Assembly (NCBI RefSeq): GCF_022008365.1
Contig: NZ_JAIRBA010000001.1
Span: forward strand, 124,001 to 188,000
Direction of reading: 5' to 3'
DNA length: 64,000 nt
Source of the DNA: Aequorivita vitellina
GTDB taxonomy: Bacteria > Bacteroidota > Bacteroidia > Flavobacteriales > Flavobacteriaceae
The position numbers and the translations under genes were made by a program. This document shows, piece by piece, positions 41,517-49,146 of the stretch (position 1 is the stretch's first letter; every line of letters begins with the position of its first letter). The notes under the pieces are model-generated. The model saw only the letters and a list, made by a program, of their open reading frames with translations. It was not told the origin of the DNA and did no database searches.

Positions 41517-42723
41517 ATCTATTTGGCAGATTTTATTTGAAACTAGCACCTATTTATTTGTAGCAACCCTACCCTTATGGGACAAGCTAAATACGTTGGT
41601 GTTGTGGCTTTTTGTAGCATCCTCCATTTTTCTATTGAAGCCCAAAGAACGTTTGGAAAACATTAAACAAAACAGAGCCGCTTTTTATGGCCTGTTTGCG
41701 CTTTACTCACTATTCATAGTGGGGTGGCTATTTTCAACTGAGACAAAGGATGCCCTGCGCGATATGGAACGCACGCTAACCCTCGTTATAATTCCCTTAA
41801 TTCTTTTGTCTCACAAACGTGAAGATTTCAATTTAAAAAAAATGTACGTTGCATTTGGAGTGGGACTCTTTACTGCAATGGTTATTTGTTGGGTGGTTAT
41901 TATTGAATCCATTTTAACCAACGCTACACCGTGGGTGCAAGCTGGTTATTTTTTTAAATGGGTTTATAATGGTTGGAATGCCGTAGCCCCTTTAGAAGGT
42001 CACCCTAGTTATTTTGCCGTTATGTTGGTGATATTTATAGTGGGGCTAATTCGGATGCCGGAATTCAATAAATTAAGAAGAAATAAATTTAGGTTTGTAC
42101 TTCTGTTGGCGCCCTATTTCCTTTTTTTAATTGAAACTAGTAGTAGAATTGGCATAATCTGTCTTGTTGTAATAGCGATAGTCACTATTTTTAAAAAGCT
42201 GGAAATCAAGAGGGTTTTTTATGTTATTGCACTGCTAATTGCATTAGGACTCTTGTCTGTGAAATTTGATTATTTAGGTTCAAAATTAACCACGATTGTT
42301 GACACTAAAGGAAATATTACTTTAGACAGATACGACAGGTGGGGTGCAATCCTTACCGATTTCACGGAACGCGGCAACTGGATTTTTGGCGTTGGCACAG
42401 GCGATTCGCAGTCTCTTTATAACCTTGCCTATAGCAAAAATGGGTTTATGATCGCTTTAAAAAATCAGTATAACGCCCACAACCAATATTTAGAATTTTT
42501 AGTTTCCAACGGACTTATTGGCCTTTTGGTTTATTTGAGTGTGCTATTTATATTTTTCAGAAAAACAAAATTAAAGGGAGAGGCACTGAGCTTTTTTATA
42601 ATAATCGTCTTGTTTTCTGGATCAGAAACCATCTTTGGAATAAGTAAAGGCGTTTTTATATTTTCTTTTTTCTATGCGCTTTTCATTCTTTTGTATTCAA
42701 AAAAAACGGTAAATGTCAACTAA
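41482..42723 (+). CDS. O-antigen ligase/polymerase family membrane protein (Wzy_C type)
   Basis: This 413-residue protein has about 11 membrane segments and a large loop after residue 260 (NITLDRYDRWGAILTDF). It ends in NAHNQYLEFLVSNGLIGLLVY, the hallmark of the Wzy_C/WaaL family. Such proteins polymerise repeat units or transfer finished chains to an acceptor. Since another Wzy-like protein lies just upstream, one may polymerise and the other ligate. It overlaps the previous gene by 35 nt and the next by 11 nt. Confidence 0.85.
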   Translation: MIKGIKSYWSNKSIWQILFETSTYLFVATLPLWDKLNTLVLWLFVASSIFLLKPKERLENIKQNRAAFYGLFALYSLFIVGWLFSTETKDALRDMERTLTLVIIPLILLSHKREDFNLKKMYVAFGVGLFTAMVICWVVIIESILTNATPWVQAGYFFKWVYNGWNAVAPLEGHPSYFAVMLVIFIVGLIRMPEFNKLRRNKFRFVLLLAPYFLFLIETSSRIGIICLVVIAIVTIFKKLEIKRVFYVIALLIALGLLSVKFDYLGSKLTTIVDTKGNITLDRYDRWGAILTDFTERGNWIFGVGTGDSQSLYNLAYSKNGFMIALKNQYNAHNQYLEFLVSNGLIGLLVYLSVLFIFFRKTKLKGEALSFFIIIVLFSGSETIFGISKGVFIFSFFYALFILLYSKKTVNVN

Positions 42724-43783
42724 AAAACAGCGATTATTCCTTGTATCAAATATGTACCCGTCCACAGAAAATGTGCGGTATGGTATTTTCGTGAAGAATT
42801 TTGAGGCCGCGGTTTCAGATTTTTTTGAAGTTGAAAAAGTGGTGCTTACCAAAAAATATTCTTTTCTCTCCAAGTTTTTTGGGTATTTGAAATTGTATTT
42901 TCAAATAATACAACTCTATTTTAAATGCGAAAAAAATGATTTAGTCTATGTGCATTTTCCACTGCACGTTGCGCCTGCCTTATTGCCGTTATGGTGGCTA
43001 AACCGAAAAGTAATTTTGAATTTTCACGGCAGCGACTTAATTTTTAATTCCCCCTTTAAAAAAGCCCTTTCCCTTTTTTTAATACCGGGATTGAAGAAAT
43101 CTACCATTGTGCTGCCTTCAAATTATTACAAAGAAAAGTTGTTGGCAGAATTCAACGTTTCCCCATCAAGATTGTACGTTTATCCTTCCGGTGGCATTAA
43201 TAGCAAAGTGTTTTCCCTAAAACAGAAAGGTGAAAATTCAAGCTTTGTCATAGGTTTTGTGTCTAACTTCATCGAAGGAAAAGGGTGGCGTATTTTTTTA
43301 AATGCCCTTAAAAAGATTAAAGATGAAAACAGCCTCAGTACTTTTGAAATAATTATGGTTGGCGATGGACCGGACAAGCAAGAAATTCAAAAGTTACTTG
43401 CCACATTGGACGTTAAATTCAAAATTATTTCGAATATTTCACAGAAAGAACTTGCGGCTATTTATAATCAGATGGATGTTTTCGTTTTTCCTACCTATCG
43501 GGAAGAAGAAAGTCTTGGTCTTGTAGGCCTCGAAGCAATGGCCTGTGGAATCCCCGTAATTGCCACTAAAATTGGTGGTCCTTTGGGGTATATTGCGGAT
43601 AATAAAAATGGTTTTCTTTTTGATATAAAGAATGTCACTATGCTAGCTGAAAAAATTCTGGTTTTTTACAAACTGCCCGAAATTGAGAAAAATAAAATGA
43701 AACACAATGCAATCACTACAGCCCAAACTTATGATTCAGTGACTGTAAATAAAGACCTTGTAGCATTTTTAAAGAAATTGTAA
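42713..43783 (+). CDS. Glycosyltransferase, GT4 family
   Basis: This 356-residue GT-B enzyme has the N-terminal domain with NMYPSTENVRYGIFVKNFE. The donor domain has VIGFVSNFIEGKGWRIF, VGDGPDKQEI and the E-x7-E motif in EESLGLVGLEAMACGIPVIAT. These are standard GT4 features; the sugar is unknown. ATG 42713 overlaps the polymerase/ligase gene by 11 nt, indicating coupled translation. Confidence 0.92.
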   Translation: MSTKKQRLFLVSNMYPSTENVRYGIFVKNFEAAVSDFFEVEKVVLTKKYSFLSKFFGYLKLYFQIIQLYFKCEKNDLVYVHFPLHVAPALLPLWWLNRKVILNFHGSDLIFNSPFKKALSLFLIPGLKKSTIVLPSNYYKEKLLAEFNVSPSRLYVYPSGGINSKVFSLKQKGENSSFVIGFVSNFIEGKGWRIFLNALKKIKDENSLSTFEIIMVGDGPDKQEIQKLLATLDVKFKIISNISQKELAAIYNQMDVFVFPTYREEESLGLVGLEAMACGIPVIATKIGGPLGYIADNKNGFLFDIKNVTMLAEKILVFYKLPEIEKNKMKHNAITTAQTYDSVTVNKDLVAFLKKL

Positions 43784-43787
43784 ACAC

Positions 43788-43795
43788 TATCTTTG
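43788..43795 (+). promoter_or_regulatory. -7 promoter element for the WecG/TagA-type gene
   Basis: TATCTTTG matches TAnnTTTG, begins 5 nt after the stop of the preceding glycosyltransferase gene and lies 18 nt before the GTG start at 43814. It could give this gene a transcript independent of the locus operon. Confidence 0.5.
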
Positions 43796-43813
43796 CATCT
43801 CTAAATTGTTAAT

Positions 43814-44557
43814 GTGAGTACCGAGAAAAGAATAAAAATCCTAAACACCACGATAGATAACCTCTCCATGCAAGAAACACTTGCATTGGTACAGGAAAAA
43901 ATACAGACTGGCGAACAGCTACACCACGTAGTGGTAAATGCAGGCAAAGTCGTGGCGATGCAGAAGGATAGGGAATTGCGCCACAGCGTAAACGAGTGCA
44001 GTATTATAAACGCAGATGGGCAATCGGTAGTTTGGGCTTCGCGGTTTTTAGGGAAACCTTTAAAAGAGCGTGTTGCCGGTATAGACCTAATGGCCAGTCT
44101 TGTTGAAATGGCATATAAAAACCACAATAAAATCTTTCTTTTTGGCGCAAAAGAAGAAGTGGTTAAAAATGTAGTGGAAAAATACTCCGAAATTTACAGC
44201 CCCGATATTATTGCGGGTTACCGAAATGGTTACTTTTCTCCTTCAGAGGAGCAAGAAATTGCCCAACAAATAGCAGATAGCGGAACGCAAATGCTGTTCG
44301 TTGCAATCTCTTCCCCCATCAAAGAAAATTTTCTTTATAAATATCGCGACATCCTTAAAAACGTAAACTTAATTATGGGCGTTGGCGGCAGTTTTGACGT
44401 TGTGGCGGGAAAAACAAAACGCGCTCCGCATTGGATGCAGACTTCAGGTTTAGAATGGTTTTATCGCTTTGCCCAAGAACCAAGACGCATGTGGAAACGC
44501 TATCTTGTAGGCAATTCAAAGTTTATATACTTGGTGTTAAAAGAACGATTTTCATAA
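43814..44557 (+). CDS. WecG/TagA/CpsF family glycosyltransferase
   Basis: This 247-residue GT26 enzyme has VVNAGKVVAMQKDRELRHSV, NADGQSVVWASRFLGKPLKERVAGID and FLFGAKEEVVKNV. VGGSFDVVAGKTKRAPHWMQ and LEWFYRFAQEPRRMWKRYL complete the signature. WecG family members add ManNAcA or ManNAc to lipid-linked GlcNAc; wecB and wecC upstream supply UDP-ManNAcA, so this is the likely consumer. The start is GTG 43814; an ATG two bases earlier is out of frame. Confidence 0.93.
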   Translation: MSTEKRIKILNTTIDNLSMQETLALVQEKIQTGEQLHHVVVNAGKVVAMQKDRELRHSVNECSIINADGQSVVWASRFLGKPLKERVAGIDLMASLVEMAYKNHNKIFLFGAKEEVVKNVVEKYSEIYSPDIIAGYRNGYFSPSEEQEIAQQIADSGTQMLFVAISSPIKENFLYKYRDILKNVNLIMGVGGSFDVVAGKTKRAPHWMQTSGLEWFYRFAQEPRRMWKRYLVGNSKFIYLVLKERFS

Positions 44558-44591
44558 ACACAAAGGCTGTTAATTTCCCAAAATTCTATAT

Positions 44592-44690
44592 ATGGATTGG
44601 TTAAAATTTTTAGGTGGTCCCGGACTTTTTTTAGTATTGGCAGTTTTGGTAATTGCAGTCGTTATTTATCAAAAGTTGAAAAAACGCTAA
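44592..44690 (+). CDS. Short single-pass membrane protein (hypothetical)
   Basis: This 32-codon open frame starts ATG 44592 and encodes MDWLKFLGGPGLF, then a hydrophobic stretch of about 18 residues (LFLVLAVLVIAVVIYQ) and a basic end KLKKR. A single membrane helix with a positive C-terminus is typical of real small membrane proteins and unlikely by chance. It occupies most of the gap between the WecG-type gene and the next small gene. The function is unknown, and no clear ribosome-binding site or promoter is visible. Confidence 0.5.
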   Translation: MDWLKFLGGPGLFLVLAVLVIAVVIYQKLKKR

Positions 44691-44725
44691 AGTTTTCGTA
44701 CTTTTTCCTGTGAATATTTTTTGCC

Positions 44726-45037
44726 GTGAAAACACCTTCCGAAATCTTTAAAAATAATCCAAACTTGCTGGAAAACCCATCGGTTAAAGAACTGGTTTCA
44801 GAATATGAAGAAGTCTGCGATGCACTTATTGATTTGCAGCAGGTTTTAGAAATGAATAAAGAAAAGTACCTGAAAATTCTTTTACTTGAAATCCGACAAA
44901 GTATTTCGATGGAATTAAAACGCGATTTGGAAGCCGAACGTTTTGGCGAAACAGAACGCGTAAATTTTAAAACTGCCGTTGAAAATCTTAGCGATTATAT
45001 TGCTGAATATTGCCGCGACCACAAGATTTACTTATAA
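44726..45037 (+). CDS. Small conserved hypothetical protein
   Basis: This 103-residue protein is predicted all-helical and acidic, with no signal peptide or membrane segment. It begins MKTPSEIFKNNPNLLENPSV using GTG 44726. I do not recognise the family. The charge pattern and clear codon structure support a real gene. It follows the polysaccharide locus and precedes a convergent 2OG-Fe(II) oxygenase gene; neither suggests a function. Confidence 0.65.
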   Translation: MKTPSEIFKNNPNLLENPSVKELVSEYEEVCDALIDLQQVLEMNKEKYLKILLLEIRQSISMELKRDLEAERFGETERVNFKTAVENLSDYIAEYCRDHKIYL

Positions 45038-45103
45038 TTTTTTATTGGCTGGAAATCCAAATCTCGGGCAATAAACAATAGTAATAAACAATAACCAATA
45101 ACA

Positions 45104-45739
45104 TTACCGCGTCTTCAGCCAGCCCGTAATACTCATGCGTTCCGAAGCTTTTACCACTTTTACTTCGTGCTCCAAAATTTGACTTTCAAAAATAACAATA
45201 CGTCCGGGAATTGGTAAAATATCTAAATCTTCTTTTTCGGTATAAATAGTGAGTTCGCCGCCGTTTTCGGGCAACCAATTGTCTTCGTTTAAATAGCAAA
45301 CAATAGACAGTTTTCGGCGATCGTCGTTCTGAAACGTGTCTAAATGCCGTTTGTAAAAAGTGCCGGTTGGATATACAGCGTAGTGAAACTCTTTGTGCAG
45401 AATTCCCAGAAAACATGTTTTGTTTAAGTAATTAACAAGCTCATTTATTTTTCGAAAAAATAATTGTTCGGCTTGGTTGGCGCTATTTTCGTCCATCCAA
45501 AGAATAAAATCCCCGCGAACAGTTTTGTCAATTTCTTCGTTTGTCTTGCTGCCAATTGCCGATTTCTTAAATCTCTCTGCTTCGTATTTCGCAAGTAACG
45601 AATTGCGTAAAACCACTACTTCTTCCGAAGAAAAAAAGTTGTTTACAACACTGTATTGCTGAACCAACAGATTGTCGATAATAGTTTCGAACAGGGGGTT
45701 TTCAACAAATTCTAACTGTTCAAAAAGTTCTTCGGTCAT
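45104..45739 (-). CDS. 2OG-Fe(II) oxygenase (prolyl 4-hydroxylase-like)
   Basis: This 211-residue non-haem iron dioxygenase has the iron-binding HxD in YKRHLDTFQ, the distal His in ILEHEV and the 2-oxoglutarate-binding Arg in SERMSITGW. These are the three elements of the P4H/SM-20-like family. The substrate (protein, sugar or small molecule) is unknown. ATG 45739 is chosen over a longer frame from 45784 because a minus-strand promoter (TTG, 22 nt, TATATTTG at 45771-45764) lies between them. Confidence 0.9.
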   Translation of the reverse strand: MTEELFEQLEFVENPLFETIIDNLLVQQYSVVNNFFSSEEVVVLRNSLLAKYEAERFKKSAIGSKTNEEIDKTVRGDFILWMDENSANQAEQLFFRKINELVNYLNKTCFLGILHKEFHYAVYPTGTFYKRHLDTFQNDDRRKLSIVCYLNEDNWLPENGGELTIYTEKEDLDILPIPGRIVIFESQILEHEVKVVKASERMSITGWLKTR

Positions 45740-45763
45740 TTTATATTCATTTAAAAAAGCCGG

Positions 45764-45796
45764 CAAATATAGTGCAGAAACCAATTGGTTTTACAA
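45764..45796 (-). promoter_or_regulatory. Promoter of the 2OG-Fe(II) oxygenase gene
   Basis: On the minus strand, TTG (45796-45794), 22 nt, TATATTTG (45771-45764). The -7 element is exact; spacing is slightly long. The ATG lies 24 nt downstream. Confidence 0.5.
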
Positions 45797-45900
45797 GAGT
45801 TAAAAACTAGAATCGCTTATGTACGTAGCAGTATTGTTTTCTATAAAATGCGACGATTTTATTCACAAGGTTTAAACCAAAACCGAGGCGAAGAAAATTG

Positions 45901-45908
45901 TATCTTTG
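45901..45908 (+). promoter_or_regulatory. -7 promoter element for queD
   Basis: TATCTTTG matches TAnnTTTG and ends 17 nt before the queD ATG (45926). It excludes the longer in-frame extension that begins at 45785. Confidence 0.5.
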
Positions 45909-45925
45909 TCACCCAACTTCACCTT

Positions 45926-46375
45926 ATGAAAAAGATACGAATTACAAAGATTTTTTCTTTTGAAACCGGTCACGCACTGTACGGTTATGACGGTAAATGC
46001 CGAAACGTACACGGCCACAGCTACAAACTTTCTGTAACTGTAATTGGTTCGCCAATTGAAGATTCTGAAAATGTAAAATTTGGAATGGTAATCGATTTTA
46101 GCGACTTAAAAAAGATTGTAAAAGAAGAAATTGTCGATGTTTTTGATCATTCCACGGTTTTCAATAAAAACACCCCACACGTTGAACTTGCGAAAGAATT
46201 AAGCGACCGCGGCCACAGTGTGCTCTTGGTAGATTACCAGCCAACCAGCGAAATGATGGTGATAGATTTTTCTGAAAAAATAAAAAATCGTTTGCCAAAA
46301 AACATTCAACTTCACTCCCTAAGATTACAGGAAACCGACAGCAGTTATGCCGAATGGTTTGCCGCAGATAATTAA
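45926..46375 (+). CDS. queD: 6-carboxytetrahydropterin synthase (QueD/PTPS family)
   Basis: QueD makes 6-carboxy-5,6,7,8-tetrahydropterin from dihydroneopterin triphosphate, an early step to queuosine. The 149-residue protein has zinc ligands His16, His29 and His31 and the catalytic Cys25 in GKCRNVHGHSYKL. It ends with the conserved Glu in LRLQETDSSYAEW. ATG 45926 gives the family start MKKIRITKIFSFETGH and follows a -7 promoter element. A general PTPS-like function cannot be excluded, since no other queuosine genes are in the window. Confidence 0.9.
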   Translation: MKKIRITKIFSFETGHALYGYDGKCRNVHGHSYKLSVTVIGSPIEDSENVKFGMVIDFSDLKKIVKEEIVDVFDHSTVFNKNTPHVELAKELSDRGHSVLLVDYQPTSEMMVIDFSEKIKNRLPKNIQLHSLRLQETDSSYAEWFAADN

Positions 46376-46442
46376 TTTTACAATGTCACCCTGAGCATTT
46401 TGACTTCGTTCAATATAAACTTCGTTGAAGGGTCTTTTTATA

Positions 46443-46450
46443 TATCTTTG
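46443..46450 (+). promoter_or_regulatory. -7 promoter element just before the lpxH start codon
   Basis: TATCTTTG matches TAnnTTTG and ends 4 nt before the ATG at 46455, predicting a leaderless or nearly leaderless lpxH mRNA. Confidence 0.45.
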
Positions 46451-46454
46451 GCAA

Positions 46455-47216
46455 ATGCAAATCCCGCAAGGCAAAAAAATATACTTTTCGAGCGATAACC
46501 ATCTTGGCGCACCTACACAAGCCGAAAGCTTGCCGCGCGAAAAGATTTTTGTGAAATGGCTAGACACTATAAAACACGATGCCGAAGCAATTTTCCTGCT
46601 CGGCGACCTTTTCGATTTTTGGTTTGAATATAAAACTGTAGTGCCAAAAGGCTTTGTACGCGTTTTGGGGAAATTGGCTGAACTTCGTGATAGCGGCATC
46701 CAAATTCATTTTTTTGTGGGTAACCACGACCTGTGGATGCACGATTATTTTGAAACCGAACTAAACATCCCAGTGTATCACGACCCAAAAGAATTTGTTT
46801 TTAACAACAAACATTTCTTTATCGGTCACGGCGACGGAAAGGGTCCGGGAGACAAAGGCTACAAACGGATGAAGAAAGTTTTTACCAATCCGTTTTCGCA
46901 GTGGCTTTTCCGCTGGGTGCACCCCGATATTGGCGTGCGATTGGCACAACATCTTTCTGTAAAAAACAAATTGATTTCGGGTGATGAAGACAAAGCGTTT
47001 TTGGGTGAGGAAAAGGAATGGCTAGCACAATACGCCAAACGAAAACTGGAAAGCAAGCATTTTGATTATTTCGTTTTCGGGCACCGCCATTTGCCAATGG
47101 AAATAAAGGTTGGCGAAAATTCAACCTATTATAATCTTGGCGATTGGATAAACCATTATACCTACGGCATTTTTGATGGGGAAAAATTTGAATTAAAAGA
47201 ATTCAAATCAAAATAA
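46455..47216 (+). CDS. lpxH: UDP-2,3-diacylglucosamine diphosphatase
   Basis: LpxH hydrolyses UDP-2,3-diacylglucosamine to lipid X in lipid A synthesis at the inner membrane. The 253-residue calcineurin-type metallophosphatase has SSDNHLG (Asp14, His16), GDLFDFWFEY, VGNHDLWM, IGHGDGKG and FGHRHLPM, the full set of metal ligands. ATG 46455 gives MQIPQGKKIYFSSD; longer in-frame starts would cross the promoter element. The family is broad, but the FDFWFEY block supports LpxH. Confidence 0.9.
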   Translation: MQIPQGKKIYFSSDNHLGAPTQAESLPREKIFVKWLDTIKHDAEAIFLLGDLFDFWFEYKTVVPKGFVRVLGKLAELRDSGIQIHFFVGNHDLWMHDYFETELNIPVYHDPKEFVFNNKHFFIGHGDGKGPGDKGYKRMKKVFTNPFSQWLFRWVHPDIGVRLAQHLSVKNKLISGDEDKAFLGEEKEWLAQYAKRKLESKHFDYFVFGHRHLPMEIKVGENSTYYNLGDWINHYTYGIFDGEKFELKEFKSK

Positions 47217-47240
47217 ATCTATTGTTTTTGTCGTAGACCA

Positions 47241-47270
47241 TGTAGGGAAAAGGCATGCCTTTTCCCTACA
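47241..47270. repeat. Perfect 30-bp palindrome between lpxH and recJ
   Basis: Two 15-nt arms (47241-47255 TGTAGGGAAAAGGCA and its exact complement 47256-47270) meet without a loop. It lies between convergent genes, so it could work as a transcript-end hairpin for both, but there is no strong T-run. A dispersed palindromic repeat is an alternative. Confidence 0.85.
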
Positions 47271-47294
47271 TAAACAACAACGATGAACCAAATA

Positions 47295-48986
47295 TTATTC
47301 CCGAATATCCTTTAAACGTAATTGAAGGCTGATGTTTCCCTGCCATTCGTTTTCGTCGATACAATAGGTCGCTTTAAAAGGTTTTCCGCTACAGGCGATA
47401 TCGCTTTTTTCAGCCATGCTGAAACCAATTCCTGTAAATTGATTTGAATTTCCTTGTTTCACAACAACGCGGAGGTGCGTTTTGTCTTCACCCACACATT
47501 TACCCCAACCTGTATCCATTAAATTTTGGGTCATAAAAGTTGGCGTCATATTTCCCGGGCCAAAAGGGGCGAATTGTTTTAAAATTCTATAAAATTTTGG
47601 AGTGATATCCTGCAGATTTATTTCTGCATCTATCTTTATTTCGGGTGTAAGCAAATGTGGCTCGATGGTTTCAGAAACTACGCGTTCAAATTCATTTTTA
47701 AAGTTTTCGAAATCATTTTCAAATAAAGTTAAACCCGCGGCATACATATGTCCGCCAAATTGTTCAATGTGTTCGGCGCAGCATTCTAACGCATTGTAAA
47801 CATCAAAACCCTTTACGGAGCGTGCAGAAGCTGCCAATTTTTCGCCACTTTTCGTAAACACCAAAGTTGGTCGATAATACGTTTCTGTCAATCGGGAAGC
47901 AACGATGCCAATCACGCCTTTGTGCCAGTTTTCTTGATAGACAACGGTTGTTTTTCGTTCCTCTTCTTTATTTTGAATTATTTGCTGAAGCGCTTCTTCG
48001 GTGATTTGTTTGTCTGCTTCTCTTCGATCTGTATTAAAAGTTTCAATTTCTGCGGCAAATATTTCTGCTTTTTCTGGATCAATTTCTGTGAGTAAAGTAA
48101 CGGCATGGTTGCCGTGTTTCATTCTTCCCGCCGCATTTATCCTGGGAGCAATAATAAAAACTACATCGGTAATGGTGAGAGTTTCCTTTTTCACTTGTTT
48201 CAAAATTGCTTGCATCCCTGTTCGCGGATTGCTGTTTATTACTTTCAATCCGTAGTGGGCAAGGATTCTGTTTTCACCTGTAATGGGGACAATATCTGCG
48301 GCAATTGCTGTTGCAACCAAATCTAAATACAGCAGTAAATCTTTAAGCTTCAACCCTCTTTTTTCGGCTAATGCCTGTATCAATTTAAACCCAACCCCAC
48401 AACCGCAAAGTTCTTTGTACGGATATTCGCAATCTTCCCGTTTTGGGTCGAGTACTGCTACGGCTTTGGGAATTTCCTTCCCCGGACGATGATGATCGCA
48501 GATTATAAAATCGATATTTTTTTCAGCAGCATACGCAACTTTGTCGATGGCTTTTATGCCGCAATCTAAAGCGATAATGAGTGAAAAACCGTTGTCTTCG
48601 GCAAAGTCAATTCCTTTATACGAAACGCCGTAGCCTTCGTCGTACCTATCAGGAATATAGGTTGAAACGTTTGGGTAATAGCTTTTTAAATAGGAAGAAA
48701 GTAAGGCAACGCTTGTTGTTCCATCTACGTCGTAATCACCGTAAACCAATATATTTTCTTCATTTTCAATAGCTTTTTGAATGCGAATAACGGCTTTGTC
48801 CATATCTTTCATAAGATACGGATCGTGTAGATTGTCTAAACTTGGGCGGAAGAATTTTTCGGCTTCTTTATAGGTTTCAATACCGCGCTGTACCAAAAGC
48901 GAAGCAATAAGCGGTTCAACCTTCAAAGCTTTTGAAAGTGACTTTACTTTTTCGGGATCGGGTTTAGGTTTTAAAGTCCAGCGCAT
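47295..48986 (-). CDS. recJ: Single-stranded-DNA-specific exonuclease RecJ
   Basis: RecJ is a 5'-3' exonuclease for single-stranded DNA in recombination and mismatch repair. The 563-residue protein has the DHH-family motifs: VYGDYDVDGTTSVALL (DYDVDG at residues 84-89), IIALDCGIKA, FIICDHHRPG and, in the DHHA1 part, GCGVGFKLIQ and RINAAGRMKHGNHAV. The C-terminal OB-like region shows FGPGNMTPTF. The length is normal. Confidence 0.97.
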   Translation of the reverse strand: MRWTLKPKPDPEKVKSLSKALKVEPLIASLLVQRGIETYKEAEKFFRPSLDNLHDPYLMKDMDKAVIRIQKAIENEENILVYGDYDVDGTTSVALLSSYLKSYYPNVSTYIPDRYDEGYGVSYKGIDFAEDNGFSLIIALDCGIKAIDKVAYAAEKNIDFIICDHHRPGKEIPKAVAVLDPKREDCEYPYKELCGCGVGFKLIQALAEKRGLKLKDLLLYLDLVATAIAADIVPITGENRILAHYGLKVINSNPRTGMQAILKQVKKETLTITDVVFIIAPRINAAGRMKHGNHAVTLLTEIDPEKAEIFAAEIETFNTDRREADKQITEEALQQIIQNKEEERKTTVVYQENWHKGVIGIVASRLTETYYRPTLVFTKSGEKLAASARSVKGFDVYNALECCAEHIEQFGGHMYAAGLTLFENDFENFKNEFERVVSETIEPHLLTPEIKIDAEINLQDITPKFYRILKQFAPFGPGNMTPTFMTQNLMDTGWGKCVGEDKTHLRVVVKQGNSNQFTGIGFSMAEKSDIACSGKPFKATYCIDENEWQGNISLQLRLKDIRE

Positions 48987-49146
48987 ATATTTTTATAATT
49001 CCAAATTTTTGGATTGGGTGTATTTATTAAAAAGGGGGAGAGCTGTAAAATTACAAAATTTCGAGTAGTGAATGAATATTTATGGTATTTGATAATTTAG
49101 TATCTTGTAGGAATAATTCGCATCCTAACCTCTAAATGTTCAAAAT

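Noticed and set aside
45785-45925. N-terminal extension of queD
   Set aside because: The -7 promoter element at 45901-45908 lies within it and the family start is at 45926.
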